This document shows positions 7,583-11,039 of a stretch of 11,039 bases of DNA, piece by piece. The DNA comes from Auxenochlorella pyrenoidosa (lineage: Eukaryota > Chlorophyta > Trebouxiophyceae > Chlorellales > Chlorellaceae): positions 133,562 through 144,600 of the forward strand of contig KQ482029.1 in assembly GCA_001430745.1 (NCBI GenBank). The letters are read 5' to 3'. Positions within the stretch are counted from its first letter, which is position 1. The number at the start of each line of letters is the position of its first letter. Below the pieces are notes generated by a model. It did no database searches. It saw nothing but the letters and a program-made list of their open reading frames with translations, and had not been told where the DNA came from. The translations under genes were made by a program, and so were the position numbers.

Positions 7583-8975
7583 ATGTCAAGCTTCTCTGCC
7601 TGCCGCCGTCTTGGGTGGGCGGGCAGCGGCGTGGCGGGCGCCTTGGTCGCAGTGACACCGAGCGCCGGCGCTGCCTGCTCTCACGCCCCCCAGGTGCTTG
7701 AGCAATCAGGGAGCATTGGTGGCCCTCGCATCAGAAGCGCTTCTATAACACCTCTGTGATGCCTCGCCTTCAAGCGCAGGCCACGTTGGCCCGCCTTCAC
7801 GTGCAGTCTGGCGTGGTGTTCCTCGGCGGCGACCGCATCGATGCAGGGCCAGCATGCACCCCACTGGTGGCAAGGCTGCAGCAGCCAGACCATCTGGCCA
7901 GGATCCTGGCTGCCAAGTTCCCCGGAGCTGCGGTCATCATGTGAGGATGAAAGGGTCGCCTGTTTGACCTCACAGCATCCCTCACATCTGATCTGTGCCT
8001 CGTCATCTCTCTGCTGACCTGCCCGCCGGCATCAGTGCCTCCTGCCCCTGCTGGCCAGCATGCGTGCAGAGCGCCACCACGCTATGCTGGCGGCTTTGCC
8101 TGCTTCGACGCCTTCCTCCCCGCTCCGCTGAGCAGTGAGGGCGTACCGCGTGCCTTTGATCCAGCTGGGTACCCTGCTGCACACGGCCTGGCTGCTGTGC
8201 TGGCTGCAAGCCAGCTGTCCAGCAGTCCAGCGGTCCCGCCCCTCACTCTGCTGGGGTTCAGCAAGGGCGGCGTCGTCCTGCACCAGGCAAGCTCACTGTG
8301 GGGGCGAGGGCAGCCCCCGCTCCCCGTACGTGCTCCATCGCTGCTGACAGCCATAATTATCAGCTGGCACAGCGACGGATGCCGGTGCAGTTGAGTGCCG
8401 AGGTGCTGAAATCAAGCACGTTGCTTCAAGTGCGCTGCCCACCTCTGGGCCCAACACTGGTGCAGGTGCTTGCAGAGCTGGCTGCTTGGCAAGAGGCGGC
8501 AGGGGAGCGCTGCGCAGTGTGCGCTTGGGAGCAGGCCCGGGCAGGCCAACAAGGGCAGCGGGGCCGTGACCACCTGCAGCAGCAGCAGCAGGAGCAGCAG
8601 GAACAGGAGCAAGGGCAGCTGGCCCAGCACCCGGCGCCTTGGCAGGCTGTGCTGGCCTCCCTGCAGCACCTGCACTTCCTGGATGCCGGCGCCAACAGCC
8701 CGGGGGCCGCCCATCCGCCTGCACCCGCCGCCCTGCTGGCCCCGCTGCGCCGGCGCTGCGCCGCTCACAGGCTGCACATCCACCTGCACGGCACGCCGCG
8801 GCAGTGGCACGACCCGCGGCGGCGCTGGCTTGGGCGGGAGAGCGCGGCGCTGGCGGCGGCAGCGGCGGCGCTTGGGCCGGGGGTTGCCTGCACCCGGCGC
8901 GAGTACTTTGCTGGCCAGCCGGCCTCGCTGGAGGCCCACTTTGGCGTGCTCCAGGCCTTTGACCCCTGGGCCTGA
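7583..8975 (+). CDS. C2orf69: C2orf69 / UPF0565 family protein, predicted organellar serine-hydrolase fold
   Basis: Homologue of human C2orf69 (PF10561), a mitochondrial protein with an alpha/beta-hydrolase-like fold whose loss causes an oxidative phosphorylation disease in people; its substrate is not settled. Preferred exons: 7583-7693, 7780-7940, 8070-8286, 8466-8975 (332 aa). Matching family segments, in order: GVVFLGGD (~48-55, family FPGD), FPGAAVI then RYAGGFACFDAF (~85-106), LLGFSKGGVVLHQ (151-163, Ser155 in the nucleophile-elbow position), LHFLDAG (~232-238), HGTPRQWHDP with WLGRE (~271-288), and EAHFGVLQAF near the end. A Gln/Glu-rich insert (~200-215) is lineage-specific. The first exon (MSSFSACRRLGW...) looks like an organellar targeting peptide and splices in phase 0 over an 86-nt intron. 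The simpler alternative is a start at ATG 7759 (302 aa, three exons). The intron 8287-8465 is GC-AG. The N-terminus is the least sure part. Confidence 0.83.
8287..8465 (+). other. GC-AG intron in the C2orf69 homologue
   Basis: The exon ends CTGCACCAG at 8286 and is followed by GCAAGCTC, close to the GC-donor consensus AG|GCAAGT; the intron ends GGTGCAG at 8465 and the next exon begins GTGCTTGCAGAG. The junction is phase 0 and joins GGVVLHQ to VLAELAAW, contiguous in the family. A competing GT donor (CCCC|GTACGT, exon end 8325) is also phase 0 and would add 13 residues in a conserved helix. Confidence 0.68.
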
Positions 8976-9147
8976 GCTCTGCCTCCCCTGCAAACTCCTG
9001 AGCCCTGGACCCCCGAAATGCTTGCTTGTCATGACGAGCGCGCATGTTCACAAGTCGCCAGCTCGCAGCCCTGCTCAGGGTCAAGGCCAGGGTGGGGTGT
9101 CTTGACCCTCGCTGCCGGGTGGAGCACATGCAGCAGCCGCCCGGCAG

Positions 9148-11039
9148 CTACTGGTCCCACTTGGCCAGCGCCGCCGCGCCGCGCGACCGCCACTCCTTTT
9201 GCGTCACCGCCAGCTGCGCGTAGAGCGGCGAGGCGCCCAGCAGCGCGGCCCCCTGCCAGGCGCACAGCACTGGGTCGTCCGCCAGGTGGATATTGAGCTG
9301 CGAGGGCATGGGAGTGGGGGGGAGGGGCGAGGTGGGGGGATGCTGGTGGTTGGAATCAGGGGCACTTACCAGGATATGGTGGGAGCTCACGTGATTCACG
9401 GGAACGACCGACGCGGGAACGACCGCGTGGCCTGCTGACATGTTGCCGCTGTGCAGCACCCATCGGGCACCGCCACCCCCAGCCCCAACCGCGCACGTCC
9501 TGCCTGGCCGCGTCATGCCTCCCCTTTCCCTCACTCGCCCACCTACAAGTGCACAGTGTCACACCCCGGCCTCACCTCGTAGTCATCTGGCACCAGCGGC
9601 CGCAGCTCCTTGAACAGCCGCTCCCGAAAGCCTGGGCACCGTGCGGTGCCGCCTGCGTTGCGCATCAGGCAGGGTGGGCAGCACGACGGTTGTAACGAGC
9701 ACCCGACATTGCAATGCATGGCCTGATCCGGCTGCCAACCTCACCCTCGTGGCATGCTTCCGCCTCCTGTGCTGGCATCCCGGCCTGCGTGCCCAGCCGC
9801 TGGGCGCTGCAGTGCAGCCTACCCGTAAGCAGGACGTTGGAGTAGAGCAGGGAGTGGAGGTGCGGGTGCGCCGCCTGCACCGCCGCCGCTATGGCCTCGG
9901 CCAGCCCCGCCTCCTCCATCCCAATGTCTGCGCGGCAGCCAGGCCTCGGGGACTGGAGGTCGAGGCATGCGGGAGCGGGAGGGCTGGCCATGGCGCAGGC
10001 TTGCGGCCCCTCCTCTGCTGCCTCATAGGTGTGGCCTGGGGCAGCAGCCCGCTGGGTACAGGGGCCCCGGACTCCCCACAGACAGCCGCCCCAGCCGCAC
10101 CTGCCGGGTGGAACAGGGCCTCTGGCACCATGAACCGCTCGTTGTTCACCACCAGCACCGGCTGCTTGGGCAGCGGCGGGCCGCCGCCGCGCATTGCTTG
10201 CTGCGCCGCTGCCGCCGCGGCCGCCGTTTCCTCCTCCGTCCGCACGTGACCCCACGTGTCTGTGAGGCCGTCTGGCAGCACGTACTCGCGCCTGCAGGCG
10301 AGGGGCACGGGGAGGGTGGGCCGGGGGGGGGGGGTTGCGCCAGCAGGCAGTGTGCTGCGTAGGCGGATTGGTCAGCAGGGGATGGTGGCCAGACGGCTGC
10401 CAAAAGCAAGGACATGCCACCTGCTGCCCCTGCATGGCGGCGCTGCTGCACTGGCCTGCCTCCTGCCTCCCACGCCCCCCGGCGCGCCCACCTGTGTGGC
10501 GAGCGCCGCGTGCGCGCCGCCGCCAGGTCCCCCCGCACATCCTGGCTCACAAAGCACAGCTGCTCCTTGACGTGCTCCAGCAGGTAGGCCTCGTCCATCA
10601 TGTTGATGGACCTGGTGTGTGTGTGTGGGGGGGGGGGGGGGAACAAGGACAGGCTGGGCTAGGAGGGCCGGGAGCAGAGGATGATGGGGGAAGGAGTATG
10701 ACAGGGGGGCCCGCTCTGTGTGCAACAAACAGCAGCACATGCTACCCGGCCAGCCTGCCGCATGGCAACTGCGGGCAAGCAAAGCCCTGCTGCATGGCAA
10801 GCAGCAGGGCTTAGTCGGTGCGTGGCTTAGTGCTGGGCGCTAGAACAGGGGCCCGCCTGCTCTCAAACGACACCAGGCAACGCGCGCCCAGCGCCCCGCT
10901 GGCCCCGCCCCACCCCCCACTGGACGTGGCCCCGCCCACCCCCCACCTGTACGACACCAGCTCCTTCATGAAGTTGGTGAGCGCCTTGCCGCCCAGGTCG
11001 ATGCGCCGCACCGCAGCCGCCAGCACCCGCCAGTCAAAC
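9148..11039 (-). CDS. ARP6: Actin-related protein 6 (SWR1/SRCAP complex subunit), C-terminal part
   Basis: ARP6 is a nuclear actin-fold subunit of the SWR1/SRCAP remodeller that exchanges H2A for H2A.Z. Six exons are visible on the minus strand: 11039-10947 (cut by the window edge), 10611-10492, 10291-10101, 9927-9823, 9652-9576 and 9297-9148 (stop TAG). All introns are GT-AG with matching phases, giving 244 residues. Family landmarks in order: RIDLGGKALTNFMKELVSYR, then SINMMDEAYLLEHVKEQLCFVS, YVLPDGLTDTWGHV, NNERFMVPEALFHPADIGM, YSNVLLTGG followed by PGF and ERLFKELRPLVPDDYE, and DDPVLCAWQGAALLGASP. These align closely with plant ARP6 rather than conventional actin. The visible part is near full for the C-terminal half; an Ala-rich insert (ETAAAAAAAQQAM) precedes the NNERF motif. 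The gene converges with the C2orf69 homologue, with only 172 bp between stops. Confidence 0.95.
9399..9425. repeat. Two direct copies of a 12-bp unit
   Basis: CGGGAACGACCG occurs at 9399-9410 and again at 9414-9425, a 15-bp period, inside the last ARP6 intron (9575-9298). It is probably a small slippage duplication. Confidence 0.8.
9691..9695 (+). terminator. Candidate TGTAA poly(A) signal for the C2orf69 homologue
   Basis: It is the first plus-strand TGTAA I find after the stop at 8975. It lies within an ARP6 intron in antisense orientation, about 715 nt downstream, so using it would make the two transcripts overlap. A nearer non-canonical signal is possible. Confidence 0.35.
10323..10334. 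repeat. Homopolymer G12 (C12 in the intron sense strand)
   Basis: Uninterrupted G12 on the plus strand falls in the ARP6 intron 10491-10292, about 30 nt upstream of its acceptor, where it acts as C-rich polypyrimidine sequence. Confidence 0.9.
10615..10641. repeat. Compound microsatellite (GT)6 followed by G15
   Basis: Six GT units (10615-10626) run directly into fifteen G (10627-10641). On the minus strand this is C15(AC)6 ending just before the CAG acceptor of the ARP6 exon at 10611, so it forms the whole polypyrimidine-side region of that splice site. Confidence 0.92.
10782..10812. repeat. Perfect 12-bp inverted repeat with 7-nt loop
   Basis: AAGCCCTGCTGC at 10782-10793 is the exact reverse complement of GCAGCAGGGCTT at 10801-10812. 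It lies in the ARP6 intron 10946-10612, the longest intron seen here, and would form a stable hairpin in the pre-mRNA. Confidence 0.85.

Noticed and set aside
7741..7748. TATA-like TTCTATAA as a promoter element
   Set aside because: It lies only ~11-18 nt before the ATG at 7759, too close for a TATA box; it fits better as branch-point sequence of the proposed first intron.
8287..8465. Interruption of the C2orf69 frame as evidence of a pseudogene or frameshift
   Set aside because: A GC-AG intron with matching phases restores the frame and the family alignment exactly.
9148..11039. Conventional actin gene
   Set aside because: The DLGGKAxTNxxKE, NNERFxVPExLFxPxDIGM and VPDDYE-type segments are those of ARP6, and divergence from actin is high throughout.
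1..11039. tRNA, rRNA, CRISPR, transposon or viral features
   Set aside because: No repeat arrays, transposase or polymerase motifs, terminal repeats or tRNA boxes were seen on either strand.

Overview
The window is nuclear DNA from a GC-rich eukaryote with many introns, most likely a chlorophyte green alga of the Chlorella/trebouxiophyte type. This is inferred from short GC-rich introns (about 130-335 nt), spliced plant-type genes packed close together, Ala/Gln-rich low-complexity coding sequence, and TGTAA poly(A) signals at plausible transcript ends. I see nothing prokaryotic, viral or mobile.

Layout from left to right. (1) 1-608, plus strand: the 3' terminal exon of a DUF506 (PDDEXK-like) family gene whose start lies outside the window. 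(2) 609-1780: converging 3' untranslated sequence holding a TGTAA signal and a strong GC hairpin. (3) 1781-3242, minus strand: an unrecognised Gln/Ala-rich protein in at least three exons with a pure (CAG)14 tract; its 5' end is uncertain. (4) 3250-4453: 3' UTR of the next gene plus an AT-rich patch that may be a promoter. (5) 4454-7293, minus strand: a complete nine-exon gene for a chloroplast Shewanella-like protein phosphatase (SLP1 type, 448 aa). (6) 7294-7582: a compact divergent promoter interval. (7) 7583-8975, plus strand: a homologue of C2orf69/UPF0565, a predicted organellar serine-hydrolase-fold protein, in three or four exons. (8) 9148-11039, minus strand: the last six exons of ARP6, the actin-related subunit of the SWR1/SRCAP (H2A.Z-depositing) chromatin remodeller; its 5' part is cut by the window edge.

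The three recognisable genes with full exon chains keep frame exactly across all junctions, which supports the splice models. Two introns, one in the phosphatase and one in the C2orf69 homologue, work only, or best, with GC-AG rather than GT-AG borders. The genes are unrelated housekeeping functions (plastid phosphatase, organellar hydrolase, chromatin remodelling) and do not form a pathway. The organisation is divergent for SLP1/C2orf69 and convergent for DUF506/polyQ and C2orf69/ARP6, so overlapping antisense 3' ends are likely. I found no clearly new multi-gene system. The points most worth following are the GC-AG introns, the uncharacterised polyQ gene with an in-frame retainable intron, and several hairpins and homopolymer tracts at splice sites.
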